Assembly (NCBI RefSeq): GCF_009494395.1
Contig: NZ_VZCB01000006.1
Coordinates: forward strand, 1 to 58,869
Direction: 5' to 3'
DNA length: 58,869 bases
Source of the DNA: Segatella copri
GTDB lineage: Bacteria; Bacteroidota; Bacteroidia; Bacteroidales; Bacteroidaceae
Part shown: positions 44,657 through 53,558 of the stretch, piece after piece
How the letters are laid out: each line of letters begins with the position of its first letter
Numbering within the stretch: the stretch's first letter is position 1
The notes under the pieces: model-generated
Told to the model about the DNA's origin: nothing
What the model saw: only the letters and a program-made list of their open reading frames with translations
Databases searched by the model: none
Translations under genes and position numbers: made by a program

Positions 44657-45829
44657 ATGATACAACTGAAAGAAAACAATGGAATACCTCGCAGCCTCTT
44701 ACTGACGATGGCTGTGATAGCAGGACTAACTGTAGCCAACTGCTACTATAATCAGCCCCTACTGGAAATGATACGCCATGACCTGGGCATCAGCCAGCAT
44801 AGTGCCAACCTCATCACCGTAGCCACACAGATAGGTTACGCCCTGGGCCTATGTTTCCTCATTCCCATGGGCGATCTCTACTCGCGTCGCCGCATCATCG
44901 TTACCAACATGACGGTGGCAGCCATCATGGCCATCATCATAGCCTTGGCACATAACGTATGGCTTCTCTGGGGCGCTTCCCTCTTCCTGGGAGCCTGTTC
45001 GGTGATTCCGCAATTCTTCATCCCTATCGCCGGACAGTATTCTGCGCCCAAGAACAAAAGCAGGAATATGGGAATCGTACTATCCGGACTCCTCACCGGC
45101 ATCCTGGCTTCACGAGTCATCAGCGGATATGTAGGCGACTGGCTAGGCTGGAGAGAAATGTTTCTCATCGCAGCTGTCGTGATGCTGATCTGCATGGCAC
45201 TCACCCTCAAGATTATTCCAGAGATGAAACGCAACTATATCGGAAGTTACAAGGGATTGATGGTTACCGTCTTCGAAATCTTTGCCTATCATCCCCGCAT
45301 CCGTCTCTACTCCATCCGTGCCGCCTTCGGTTTCGGCAGCATGATGGCTATCTGGTCCTGTCTGGCTTTCCATCTGGCTCAGGGACCTTTCTTTTCAGGT
45401 AGTGAGATGGTAGGAACATTGGGTGCCTGCGGTATCGCCGGAGCCCTTGCAGCCAGCGGTATCGGCAAACTGGTTCCGCGATACGGCATCAGAAAACTGA
45501 GTCTTTACGGAGCAGTACTCCAGATTGTCGCATGGAGTATTGCCAATCTCTACGGAAATACATACGCAGGTCTCATCATCGCCATTATTCTGGTAGACAT
45601 CGGTCTGCAATGTCAGCAACTCAGCAATCAGAGTGGCTGCATCCAGGAAATCCCCGAAGCAGCCAACAGAGCCAACACCATCTTCATGACCACCTATTTC
45701 ATCGGCGGTTCATTGGGTACTTACTGTGCCGGCATTGCCTGGACCCAGATAGGATGGCTGGGAGTCTGTACAGTAGGAATGGTCTTTGCCATCATCTCGC
45801 TCTGCATCTCCGTCTGCAACAGAAAATAA
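44657..45829 (+). CDS. Major facilitator superfamily transporter
   Basis: 390 residues from ATG 44657, about 12 membrane helices. The start LTVANCYYNQPLLEMI and the loop GDLYSRRRIIVTN (MFS motif A) are clear, as is FIPIAGQYSAPKNKSRNMG. It resembles the YdhP/AraJ-like drug or sugar efflux branch. Substrate unknown. The longer upstream frame runs through the promoter and is not used. Ends at a bidirectional terminator. Confidence 0.88.
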   Translation: MIQLKENNGIPRSLLLTMAVIAGLTVANCYYNQPLLEMIRHDLGISQHSANLITVATQIGYALGLCFLIPMGDLYSRRRIIVTNMTVAAIMAIIIALAHNVWLLWGASLFLGACSVIPQFFIPIAGQYSAPKNKSRNMGIVLSGLLTGILASRVISGYVGDWLGWREMFLIAAVVMLICMALTLKIIPEMKRNYIGSYKGLMVTVFEIFAYHPRIRLYSIRAAFGFGSMMAIWSCLAFHLAQGPFFSGSEMVGTLGACGIAGALAASGIGKLVPRYGIRKLSLYGAVLQIVAWSIANLYGNTYAGLIIAIILVDIGLQCQQLSNQSGCIQEIPEAANRANTIFMTTYFIGGSLGTYCAGIAWTQIGWLGVCTVGMVFAIISLCISVCNRK

Positions 45830-45835
45830 AAAAAA

Positions 45836-45876
45836 TGCAATAGCAGATAGAAAAATTCTGTCTATCTGCTATTGCA
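45836..45876. terminator. Bidirectional terminator
   Basis: TGCAATAGCAGATAGA and TCTATCTGCTATTGCA form a perfect 16-base stem between the converging MFS and pcrA genes, with A and T flanks. Confidence 0.88.
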
Positions 45877-45887
45877 AACAAAGAAGT

Positions 45888-48428
45888 TTAATTAAGAATG
45901 GTATACTTCGCATATTTCAGGAGCAACTGCTTGACACCGGAATTCTGAAATTCTACAGTAGCCTTCGCATTCTCGCCCTGACCTTCAATCTTCCGGACAA
46001 TGCCTACCCCGAAACGCTGATGCTCTATCTTACAACCTTCCTTCAAAGCACCGAAAGAAGAACCGGATGAAGAAGAACCGGATGAAGAAGAACCGGCAGA
46101 AGAAGACACCGAAGAGGTTGAAGATACCAATGAACTTCTGTTATTCCCCAATATGCGACGAGCAGCATCCAAAGCTCTTACCGACTTGAAATTACCGGAA
46201 GATAATGACTCTCGGGAAGAAGATGATGACGATGATGTATCCGATGCCGGTTTAGGATCCGGACGGAACTGCGATGTCACACGCTTCCATTCCGGAACAT
46301 CCTCATCTCTATCGCTTATTCTGCGCTTCTGGTCCCAAGGCATCCGTTTGCCATATCCACCGCCATAAGAAGAACGTTCACCATAAGAAGCACTTCTCTC
46401 ATAAGAAGAGCCACCACCAAAGTAAGAACCACCCATTTCATCCTGTGCCTCTATCAGACTGTCATCAATCTCATCAATAAACCGGCTAGGATTATCAAAC
46501 TCCATCTTGCCATAACGGAAACGGTTCTTGGCATTTGTCAGAATACAATGTTTCTCGGCACGGGTGATTGCCACATAAAGCAGACGTCGCTCTTCCTCCA
46601 GTTCCCTGACAGACATGGCAGCCAGCGGACTCGGGAAGATATTCTCCTCCAATCCTACAATGAAGACAGTAGCAAATTCCAGACCCTTAGCCGCATGAAC
46701 GGTCATCAGGGACACACGAGGTTCATCCTTGGCTCCCTCACTATCCGCATCCGTAAGCAATGCCACATCCTGCAGATAATCCGTAAGAAAGGCTTCATCC
46801 ATCCTACCCTCTTCCCTGCGCTCCTCTACAAAGGCAGACATACCACCCAGGAATTCTTCCAGGTTCTCCTGTCTTGCCAGGTCATCGGCATCTCTACCAC
46901 TCATGATATCCTGACTGATGCCACTCTCCTTGATGATAGCATCACCCAATTCGTATACATCCGTAGTATGCGAACGCTCGATAAACGAAAAAATGAGCAG
47001 TCGGAAATTATCCAGTTTCGCCAATGTACCCCTGTTCACATTGAGCCCATATTGTGCAGGTTCGCTTATCACCTCCCAGAAGCTCACCTGGTTCTGATGT
47101 GCACAGTCAGCAATCTTCATCACCGTTGTTGCACCGATACCGCGAGCCGGATAGTTGATGATACGCTTGATAGCTTCCTCATCATTTGGATTAGCCACCA
47201 GTCGGAAATAGGCAATGATGTCCTTGATTTCCTTGCGCTGATAGAAACTCAACCCTCCATAGATGCGATAAGGAATGCCCTGCTTTCTGAACTCCTCCTC
47301 GAAACTGCGGCTCTGGGCATTGGTGCGGTAGAGAATGGCAAAGTCATTATACTGACAGCCATCCTCGCGCTTGATACGCTTCACATCCTTCGCCACAATC
47401 ACCGCCTCTTCCTTGTCGCTGTAAGCAGGCTTGTACTGAATTTTCTCACCCTTCGCATTCTCGCTAAACACATCCTTAGGAATCTGATTGCAGTTGTGCT
47501 TTATCAGACTGTTAGCCGCCTCAACGATAGTCTGGGTAGAACGGTAGTTCTGCTCCAGTTTAAAGAGCCGTGCATCGTTACCATTTTCCGCAGGAAAATC
47601 CCTAGTGAAAGACAATATATTATCGATATTAGCCCCTCTAAAACTATAAATACTTTGAGAATCATCTCCTACTGCACATATAGCTTTCTCTTCCATTGCA
47701 TTATAGAGCAAAGAAAGTATTTTTTTCTGAACATAATTTGTATCTTGATACTCATCAACCATTATATACTTAAAAATTTTACCATACTTTTTCAATACAT
47801 CATTTCTTTCTTCAAAAAGTCGATAAGTATAAACTAACAAATCGTCAAAATCCATGGCACTAGCCAACTTACAGCGTTGAACATATTCTCGATATATCTT
47901 AGCTATTTCTGGCATACCTGCTCGTTTATTTTGGCTAAAGATATCAGAATCGCTTTCATAAGAATCAACTCCTATCAGATGATTTTTGGCCATTGAAATC
48001 CTTGCATGAACAGCTGCAGGCTTGTAAGTTTTTTCACTCAACCCCATCTCCTTAATAATAGACTTCAATAAAGAACGAGAATCTGTTTCATCATAAATTG
48101 TAAAATCTGATGAAAAGCCAATTTTATCAGACTCAATATGCAATATTCTAGCAAAGACACTATGAAAAGTACCCATATATTTCTGTCTGATATAAAATGT
48201 CTCACCAAACATTTTACGAATACGTTCAACCATTTCTCTTGCAGCCTTATTAGTAAAAGTAAGCACTAATAAGGAATAAAGATCTTTGCCCTGGTTCAGG
48301 AGATAAGCAATCTTATAGGTAAGCACACGCGTCTTACCCGAACCGGCACCGGCAATCACCAGCGACGGTCCGTCAATATATTCAACCGCAGCTCGCTGCG
48401 CTTCATTCAAGTCGTTCAGTAAATCCAT
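45888..48428 (-). CDS. pcrA: UvrD/PcrA-type 3'-5' DNA helicase
   Basis: 846 residues, superfamily 1. Walker A GAGSGKTRVLTYK (~27), VDEYQDTNYVQ (~229), QSIYSFRGA, YRTNAQSR, MTVHAAKGLEF and LYVAITRAE are all present. The C-terminal ~160 residues are a Ser/Gly-rich tail plus a Tudor-like end (KEGCKIEHQRFGVGIVRKIE) as in PcrA, which contacts RNA polymerase. It unwinds DNA in repair and clears collisions. Odd feature: codons ~53-270 (bases ~47620-48270) are much richer in A/T than both flanks, as if a segment had been replaced from a divergent donor. The reading frame is intact. Confidence 0.93.
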   Translation of the reverse strand: MDLLNDLNEAQRAAVEYIDGPSLVIAGAGSGKTRVLTYKIAYLLNQGKDLYSLLVLTFTNKAAREMVERIRKMFGETFYIRQKYMGTFHSVFARILHIESDKIGFSSDFTIYDETDSRSLLKSIIKEMGLSEKTYKPAAVHARISMAKNHLIGVDSYESDSDIFSQNKRAGMPEIAKIYREYVQRCKLASAMDFDDLLVYTYRLFEERNDVLKKYGKIFKYIMVDEYQDTNYVQKKILSLLYNAMEEKAICAVGDDSQSIYSFRGANIDNILSFTRDFPAENGNDARLFKLEQNYRSTQTIVEAANSLIKHNCNQIPKDVFSENAKGEKIQYKPAYSDKEEAVIVAKDVKRIKREDGCQYNDFAILYRTNAQSRSFEEEFRKQGIPYRIYGGLSFYQRKEIKDIIAYFRLVANPNDEEAIKRIINYPARGIGATTVMKIADCAHQNQVSFWEVISEPAQYGLNVNRGTLAKLDNFRLLIFSFIERSHTTDVYELGDAIIKESGISQDIMSGRDADDLARQENLEEFLGGMSAFVEERREEGRMDEAFLTDYLQDVALLTDADSEGAKDEPRVSLMTVHAAKGLEFATVFIVGLEENIFPSPLAAMSVRELEEERRLLYVAITRAEKHCILTNAKNRFRYGKMEFDNPSRFIDEIDDSLIEAQDEMGGSYFGGGSSYERSASYGERSSYGGGYGKRMPWDQKRRISDRDEDVPEWKRVTSQFRPDPKPASDTSSSSSSSRESLSSGNFKSVRALDAARRILGNNRSSLVSSTSSVSSSAGSSSSGSSSSGSSFGALKEGCKIEHQRFGVGIVRKIEGQGENAKATVEFQNSGVKQLLLKYAKYTILN

Positions 48429-48482
48429 TAATCAATATTTAGCCGGAAAAATAATCACTAAAAACTAATCACTACTCACTCA

Positions 48483-49217
48483 TCACTTCCCCCTATATCC
48501 TCCCACAGCAGTACCTGGGTCATAATCCTCACCTTCTCTCGGGAAGGAAGGGATGAATCTCATCTGATGCTCTATCTGGCGCTGACGCTTCTTCATATAG
48601 GCACTCGGATGAAGAGAACTGAATTTGCGGGGATTAGGCAGTGTAGCAGCAATCAGGGCGCACTGGTCACGGAAAAGATCCTGCGCTTTCTTGTCGAAAT
48701 GATACTCAGCCACAGCATCCACACCATAGATTCCAGGTCCCATCTCGATACTGTTGAGATAAACCTCCATGATGCGCTGCTTGCTCCACATCATTTCGAT
48801 GAGAAAGGTGAAATACACCTCGAAGCCCTTGCGGGTCCATGATCTTCCCGGCCAGAGGAATACATTCTTTGCTGTCTGCTGACTGATGGTACTGGCTCCA
48901 TGCACCTTTCCGCCACGGGCATTATTCTTGGCAGCATGCTCAATGGCATTGAAGTCAAAACCGTGATGCTTCAGGAACCGGGCATCCTCACTCGCCATCA
49001 CAGCCACAGGCATATGAGGCGAAATCTTGTCCATCGAAACCCAATGATGATGCAAGGTAATACTCTCACCATCAGCTACTTGCTGAAAGCAGCGGATAAA
49101 CATCAAGGGAGTGAAATACACCGGAATGAAACGATAGGCTACAACAGCAAGAATGGTGGTACTGAAAAACAGCACCACCACCCATCTTACTATATTTCTA
49201 ATCTTCTTGAGTATCAT
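48483..49217 (-). CDS. mtgA: Monofunctional peptidoglycan glycosyltransferase
   Basis: 244 residues. One N-terminal membrane anchor ([18 protein letters not shown]) then a GT51 domain with the catalytic Glu in [15 protein letters not shown] and [19 protein letters not shown]. It polymerises lipid II glycan strands on the periplasmic face. Its start overlaps the stop of the OmpA-like gene, so both are co-transcribed. Confidence 0.93.
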   Translation of the reverse strand: MILKKIRNIVRWVVVLFFSTTILAVVAYRFIPVYFTPLMFIRCFQQVADGESITLHHHWVSMDKISPHMPVAVMASEDARFLKHHGFDFNAIEHAAKNNARGGKVHGASTISQQTAKNVFLWPGRSWTRKGFEVYFTFLIEMMWSKQRIMEVYLNSIEMGPGIYGVDAVAEYHFDKKAQDLFRDQCALIAATLPNPRKFSSLHPSAYMKKRQRQIEHQMRFIPSFPREGEDYDPGTAVGGYRGK

Positions 49218-49912
49218 TATTTCAATGTACCGTTATTAGCAGCGTTAACCATTGCCTGAGAAGCATACATGTATACCTCTACACGACGGTTAGCCTGACG
49301 GCCAGCTGCTGTTGAGTTGTCAGCAACAGGATTAGAAGAACCGAAACCCTGAACAGACTTGATCTGAGAGTTCTTTACACCACAAGACATCAAGTAGTTG
49401 TATACAGACTTAGCACGGTTCTCGCTCAAAGGCAAGTTGATACCATCGTTACCGGTACTGTCAGTATAACCCTGGATAGAAACTTCACAGTCGGTATTAT
49501 TCTTCAATACAGTAGCAAAGCTAGCCAAATCGTTCTTGGCATTGGCATTGAGAACATACTTATTGGTCTGGAAGAGGATACCAGAATCGAAGGTAACCTT
49601 TACAGCAGCCAAACCGTTGGCATCAGTCACTGTCTCAACCTGTGCATTCTTCACCTGCTCAGCCTCAGCCTTCACCTTATCCATGTGCTTACCAATCAGG
49701 TTACCAGCAGTACCACCTACAGCTGCACCGATAGCAGCGCCTACAGCAGCACCAGTTCCACGATGGCTATTATTCAACAAGCCACCAACGATTGCGCCCA
49801 AGGCAGCACCTGCACCTGCACCAGCAGCTGTACCTGTCTTCTGACTTGTTCCACAACTTCCCAAAACGAGCAGCGCAGAAAGTGCTACTACTGTAAAATT
49901 CATCTTTTTCAT
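49217..49912 (-). CDS. OmpA-family lipoprotein with glycine zipper
   Basis: 231 residues. The lipobox is LLVLGSC with Cys20. A glycine-zipper segment (~28-75, [32 protein letters not shown]) is followed by a helix and a C-terminal OmpA domain with [20 protein letters not shown], which binds peptidoglycan. It ties the outer membrane to the wall. Overlap with mtgA by one base couples it to wall synthesis. Confidence 0.9.
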   Translation of the reverse strand: MKKMNFTVVALSALLVLGSCGTSQKTGTAAGAGAGAALGAIVGGLLNNSHRGTGAAVGAAIGAAVGGTAGNLIGKHMDKVKAEAEQVKNAQVETVTDANGLAAVKVTFDSGILFQTNKYVLNANAKNDLASFATVLKNNTDCEVSIQGYTDSTGNDGINLPLSENRAKSVYNYLMSCGVKNSQIKSVQGFGSSNPVADNSTAAGRQANRRVEVYMYASQAMVNAANNGTLK

Positions 49913-49945
49913 TACTTATTCTCCTATATTTATGTTATTTAAATG

Positions 49946-49953
49946 CAAAGATA
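49946..49953 (-). promoter_or_regulatory. -7 box of the OmpA-like/mtgA operon
   Basis: TATCTTTG on the minus strand, about 34 bases before the ATG at 49912. Confidence 0.6.
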
Positions 49954-49996
49954 CGTATTTTTTCTCCAATGAGGAGAGATTTCTAATATTTTTTTG

Positions 49997-50004
49997 TATT
50001 TTTG
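49997..50004 (+). promoter_or_regulatory. -7 box of proS
   Basis: TATTTTTG. The leader to ATG 50143 is about 135 bases and holds a copy of the 13-base motif. Confidence 0.55.
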
Positions 50005-50092
50005 CATGCAAAATTAAAGGTATTTGTCCAAACAGGGTAAGGAAATCTCCTATTTTGGGGTGGAAAATCCCTATATATGACAAAAAAAGATG

Positions 50093-50111
50093 ATACCTTA
50101 TTATATAATAT
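50093..50111. repeat. 13-base intergenic motif, copy 6
   Basis: ATACCTTATTATATAATAT, within the untranslated leader of proS. Confidence 0.7.
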
Positions 50112-50142
50112 AGAAGAATAAAAAATAAAATATAAAAGTAAT

Positions 50143-51624
50143 ATGGCTAAAGAACTTAAGAATTTGACCAAGCGCGCTGACAACTACAGTCAGTGGTACA
50201 ACGACTTGGTAGTGAAGGCTGACCTCGCAGAGTTGTCTCCTGTTCGTGGTTGTATGATCATCAAACCATACGGTTACGCTATCTGGGAGAAGATGCAGCA
50301 GCAGCTCGACAAGATGTTTAAGCAGACAGGTGTACAGAACGCATACTTCCCTCTCCTCATCCCGAAGAGTTTCTTCTCTCGTGAGGCAGAGCACGTGGCA
50401 GGTTTCGCCAAGGAGTGTGCAGTAGTTACCCACTATCGTCTCCGTTCTACAGAGGATGGCACAGAAGTTGAGGTAGATCCTAACGCAAAGCTCGATGAGG
50501 AGCTCATCATCCGCCCTACTTCAGAGACCATCATCTGGAACACATATAAGAACTGGATCCATTCATGGCGTGATCTCCCTATTCTCTGCAACCAGTGGTG
50601 CAACGTAATGCGTTGGGAGATGCGTACCCGTCCATTCCTCCGTACCTCTGAGTTCCTCTGGCAGGAGGGTCATACCGCTCATGCTACCAAGGAAGAGGCT
50701 GAGGCAAAGGCTCAGGAGATGCTGAAGGTTTACGCTGATTTTGCAGAGAACTACATGGGCGTTCCTGTATTGCAGGGTGTGAAGAGTGAGACTGAGCGCT
50801 TTGCTGGTGCTCTCAACACTTATACCATCGAGGCTATGATGCAGGATGGTAAGGCTCTCCAGAGCGGTACTTCTCACTTCCTGGGTCAGAACTTCGCCAA
50901 GAGTTTCGACGTAACATACTTGAACAAGGAGAACAAGCCTGAGTATGTATGGGCTACTTCATGGGGTGTTTCTACCCGACTGATGGGTGCCCTCATCATG
51001 GTTCACAGCGATGACAACGGTCTCGTATTGCCTCCAAAGCTGGCTCCTATCCAGGTGGTTATCATCCCTATCAACAAGGGCGACGAGCAGTTGGCTCAGA
51101 TCACAGCCAAGTTGCAGCCAGTCATCGACCAGTTCCGTGAGCTCGGCATCACTGTGAAATATGATGACAATACAGCCAAACGTCCTGGCTTCAAGTTTGC
51201 TGACTACGAGTTGAAGGGTGTTCCTGTTCGTCTGGCTATGGGTGGACGTGACTTAGAGAACAACACCATCGAAATCATGCGTCGTGATACATTGGAGAAG
51301 GAGAACGTTAGCTTCGACGGCATCGTAGAGCGCGTAAAGGATATGTTGGAAGACATCCAGAAGAATATCTTCGAGAAGGCTCGTGCTTACCGTGATGCTC
51401 ACGTTTACGAGTGCGACAACTACGAGGAGTTCAAGGAGCGCGTTAAGGACGGTGGTTTCTTCCTCTGCCATTGGGACGGTACAGCCGAGACCGAGGCAAA
51501 GATCAAGGAGGAGACTCAGGCTACCATCCGCTGCGTGCCTTTCGCTTACGAGCAGACTCCAGGTGTAGATATGGTAAGCGGCAAGCCAGCCGTTGCACGT
51601 GTCATCATCGCAAGAAGCTATTAA
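50143..51624 (+). CDS. proS: Proline-tRNA ligase
   Basis: 493 residues, the short archaeal/eukaryal-like type without the editing insertion. Class II motifs: [15 protein letters not shown] (motif 1 region), [11 protein letters not shown] and [16 protein letters not shown] (motif 2), and [14 protein letters not shown] (motif 3). The anticodon-binding domain follows, and the end is ARVIIARSY with its typical terminal Tyr. Highly expressed codon use. Monocistronic. Confidence 0.95.
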   Translation: MAKELKNLTKRADNYSQWYNDLVVKADLAELSPVRGCMIIKPYGYAIWEKMQQQLDKMFKQTGVQNAYFPLLIPKSFFSREAEHVAGFAKECAVVTHYRLRSTEDGTEVEVDPNAKLDEELIIRPTSETIIWNTYKNWIHSWRDLPILCNQWCNVMRWEMRTRPFLRTSEFLWQEGHTAHATKEEAEAKAQEMLKVYADFAENYMGVPVLQGVKSETERFAGALNTYTIEAMMQDGKALQSGTSHFLGQNFAKSFDVTYLNKENKPEYVWATSWGVSTRLMGALIMVHSDDNGLVLPPKLAPIQVVIIPINKGDEQLAQITAKLQPVIDQFRELGITVKYDDNTAKRPGFKFADYELKGVPVRLAMGGRDLENNTIEIMRRDTLEKENVSFDGIVERVKDMLEDIQKNIFEKARAYRDAHVYECDNYEEFKERVKDGGFFLCHWDGTAETEAKIKEETQATIRCVPFAYEQTPGVDMVSGKPAVARVIIARSY

Positions 51625-51630
51625 TTAAAC

Positions 51631-51743
51631 GGGAAGTTAAGGAGTTAAGACGTATGTCACTTCACCCAAAAACAGGCTAAAAAGACTATTGTCTTAACTC
51701 CTCAGCGACCGTAGGGAGCGATAACTTCTTTAACTCCTTTAAC
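51631..51743. repeat. Interspersed element D, copy 2
   Basis: GGGAAGTTAAGGAGTTAAG pairs with CTTAACTCCT and is followed by GACCGTAGGGAGCGATAACT then TCTTTAACT, as in 16438-16555. It sits directly after proS. Confidence 0.7.
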
Positions 51744-51755
51744 TACATATCAAAT

Positions 51756-52160
51756 ATGAGGCAGTTGATACTTTACATCATTTTTCTGATGTCCATGGTC
51801 TTCGCAGGCTATGGAGAGGTATCTGCTGCCTCTGTTTCTTATACCTCCGACGCTCTTCCAAAGAAGGATAAGCTGGCTAAGGTAGAGTACGACCAGCATC
51901 AGGGTGATGCCCAGCTGGAGAATGCTTCCGAGCTGGCCTATCGCATTTGCAGCAGTCGTCCGCAGCGCTTATTGCCTAGTGGCAATATGCACGGAAATCA
52001 ATCGGCAAGTAGATTGCTTTCAAATAGAATTCATTTATTATTCACCCTTTTATCCGCTATAGATGGTGCGATGGAGCCTTTCCGCCAGGAGACCGCCCCT
52101 ATCCACTTTGATGTCGCCAGCAAATATTATGTCATTTGCCTGCGGCGTCTCCTCTGTTAG
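51756..52160 (+). CDS. Hypothetical secreted protein
   Basis: 134 residues. A signal peptide of ~25 residues (LILYIIFLMSMVFAGYGEVS) precedes SASVSYTSDALPKKDK. The C-terminal half holds RPQRLLPSGNMHGNQSASRL and ends YYVICLRRLLC; short exported proteins of Bacteroides with a RPQR-LP and YYVIALR--LC pattern seem related, from memory. Function unknown. No neighbour gives a clue. Confidence 0.6.
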   Translation: MRQLILYIIFLMSMVFAGYGEVSAASVSYTSDALPKKDKLAKVEYDQHQGDAQLENASELAYRICSSRPQRLLPSGNMHGNQSASRLLSNRIHLLFTLLSAIDGAMEPFRQETAPIHFDVASKYYVICLRRLLC

Positions 52161-52307
52161 CGCTTGTTTTTCTCTTATATACATAATATATCATATCGTT
52201 TGTCGCATCATCTCTTCAAGATGCGATAAGGATTATCACACCCCTATCATAACAAAAAAACAGTACAATATATATATTCATTTAAGATAAAAACAAGTAA
52301 TAAGATT

Positions 52308-52703
52308 ATGGCAAAGATCAATCATATAGAAATGGGTGAAGACGTAATGGCACTCAATGACGTACAGGTAAAGAAGGGTTTCATGGGTTGGAGCGTCAAG
52401 CTCACCTACAAGCCAACACAGAGCAAGATCCAGATCAAGGAGAAGGAATATACTGCTGAGGACGGAAAGAAGCTTCAGAACATCCTCACTGCAGCTCCCA
52501 CAGAAGTGGAAACTGCCATCAGCAAGTTCCCGGTTTCAGCCATCAGCATGGGCAACTTCAAGCTGCAGGCATGTCTTTCTGACGATTCTCAGTTTGCTGC
52601 CCTCCAGCTCCTCACCTACAAGGATTTCGGCTACAAGCCTGTTACCGACATGAAGGTTTATACCGGTAGAACTGCCGAAGTATTCTCCAGACTGTTCGCA
52701 TAG
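52308..52703 (+). CDS. Hypothetical conserved protein
   Basis: 131 residues, no signal peptide or membrane segment. MAKINHIEMGEDVMALNDVQ then VKKGFMGWSVKLTYKP; the sequence is regular alpha/beta and soluble. Good codon use supports a real gene. I do not recognise the family. A hairpin (52778-52807) follows at some distance. Confidence 0.65.
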   Translation: MAKINHIEMGEDVMALNDVQVKKGFMGWSVKLTYKPTQSKIQIKEKEYTAEDGKKLQNILTAAPTEVETAISKFPVSAISMGNFKLQACLSDDSQFAALQLLTYKDFGYKPVTDMKVYTGRTAEVFSRLFA

Positions 52704-52777
52704 TAACGATAGATAACTATCAGATAGGTTCACCCTCTTCACAGATGGAAGAGGACTTTATTTTCATGTGTTTCATG

Positions 52778-52807
52778 TGCTCCACTTTGCTCCCCGCAAG
52801 TGGAGCA
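52778..52807. terminator. GC-rich hairpin H, copy 1
   Basis: TGCTCCACTT pairs with AAGTGGAGCA around TGCTCCCCGC and is followed by TTTTA. Possible terminator for the gene ending at 52703. Confidence 0.65.
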
Positions 52808-53227
52808 TTTTAGATTCATGGGTGAACACTTGCCCCAAGCATTCACCTTTTCGGCTCCGGGGTGAACCCTAGTAAAAAGAACTTTGTATATACAGCGCAT
52901 GCTAGAAATATAAGAGTCTCTATTATAATGTGTTATAGGGTGTTTTTAACACATTATTAACGCTAAAGGTTGGCATCAGGGTTCACCCTTCACCGACTTC
53001 ATTGCCAAGTGTTCACCCCCACTCTTATTTAGAGAACGACTATTCCCTACAGGATACCGCCCCGACCTGCCCTTCCAGGGGTGGGTAGGGTAAGTAAGGG
53101 GAGGGTACTTTCTAAGACTTTCCTTATGTAAAGGTTCGTTTACTATAGGAAAGATATAGTATATATATAGACTCCTAGAAAAAGCGATTTCCTACTCACC
53201 CTAGTTACCCCTGGCGTAAACAAGATA

Positions 53228-53271
53228 GTTACAATAGCTAAGTATCATGGTTACGATAGCTAAGTATCATA
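53228..53271 (+). repeat. 22-base tandem repeat, two units
   Basis: GTTACAATAGCTAAGTATCA-TG followed by GTTACGATAGCTAAGTATCA-TA; 20 of 22 bases identical. Iteron-like. Confidence 0.75.
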
Positions 53272-53405
53272 CTTATGGATCATAACCCTAATAGATAACG
53301 CCAATGGATTTGAAAGTTATACCAAGCAGAAGTTAGCCCTGATATTTATCGATGATAATCGGTGAGTATCATTGAGCATCGGTGAGGTGGGAATGAGAAA
53401 TGTTG

Positions 53406-53413
53406 TATCTTTG
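53406..53413 (+). promoter_or_regulatory. -7 box of a possible small RNA
   Basis: TATCTTTG with no gene in the following 150 bases on this strand. No clear -33 element. Confidence 0.5.
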
Positions 53414-53419
53414 CAGCGT

Positions 53420-53546
53420 CATTCAAAGAGGATGACATTCCTGTCTTAAAAGGACGGAAGCATTCAATCATCAAATCTATTAATTCCAATGCGATGTACT
53501 ATCATATATATGCTCCACTTTGCTCCCCCGCAAGTGGAGCATCTTT
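53420..53546 (+). ncRNA. Candidate small RNA
   Basis: The transcript from the -7 box at 53406 would fold GTCATTC/GATGAC and TTCCTGTC/GGACGGAA hairpins and end at the GC-rich hairpin at 53511-53541 followed by TCTTT. About 125 bases, no open frame. Alternatively it is the promoter and leader of a gene since lost. Confidence 0.35.
53511..53541. terminator. GC-rich hairpin H, copy 2
   Basis: Same hairpin as 52778-52807 with one extra C in the loop. It can end the small-RNA candidate and, on the minus strand, the LuxR-type gene. Confidence 0.65.
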
Positions 53547-53558
53547 GGGGAGAACTAT

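Larger units (their letters stand above)
52704..53558. other. 850-base non-coding region with many small repeats
   Basis: No convincing gene on either strand. It holds GTTCACCC/GGGTGAAC boxes (near 52728, 52820, 52859, 52979, 53011), two direct hairpin copies (52778 and 53511), a 22-base tandem repeat (53228-53271), and ATCGGTGAG twice near 53370-53390. Such features are often seen around replication or integration regions of mobile elements, so it may be a relic. Confidence 0.5.
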
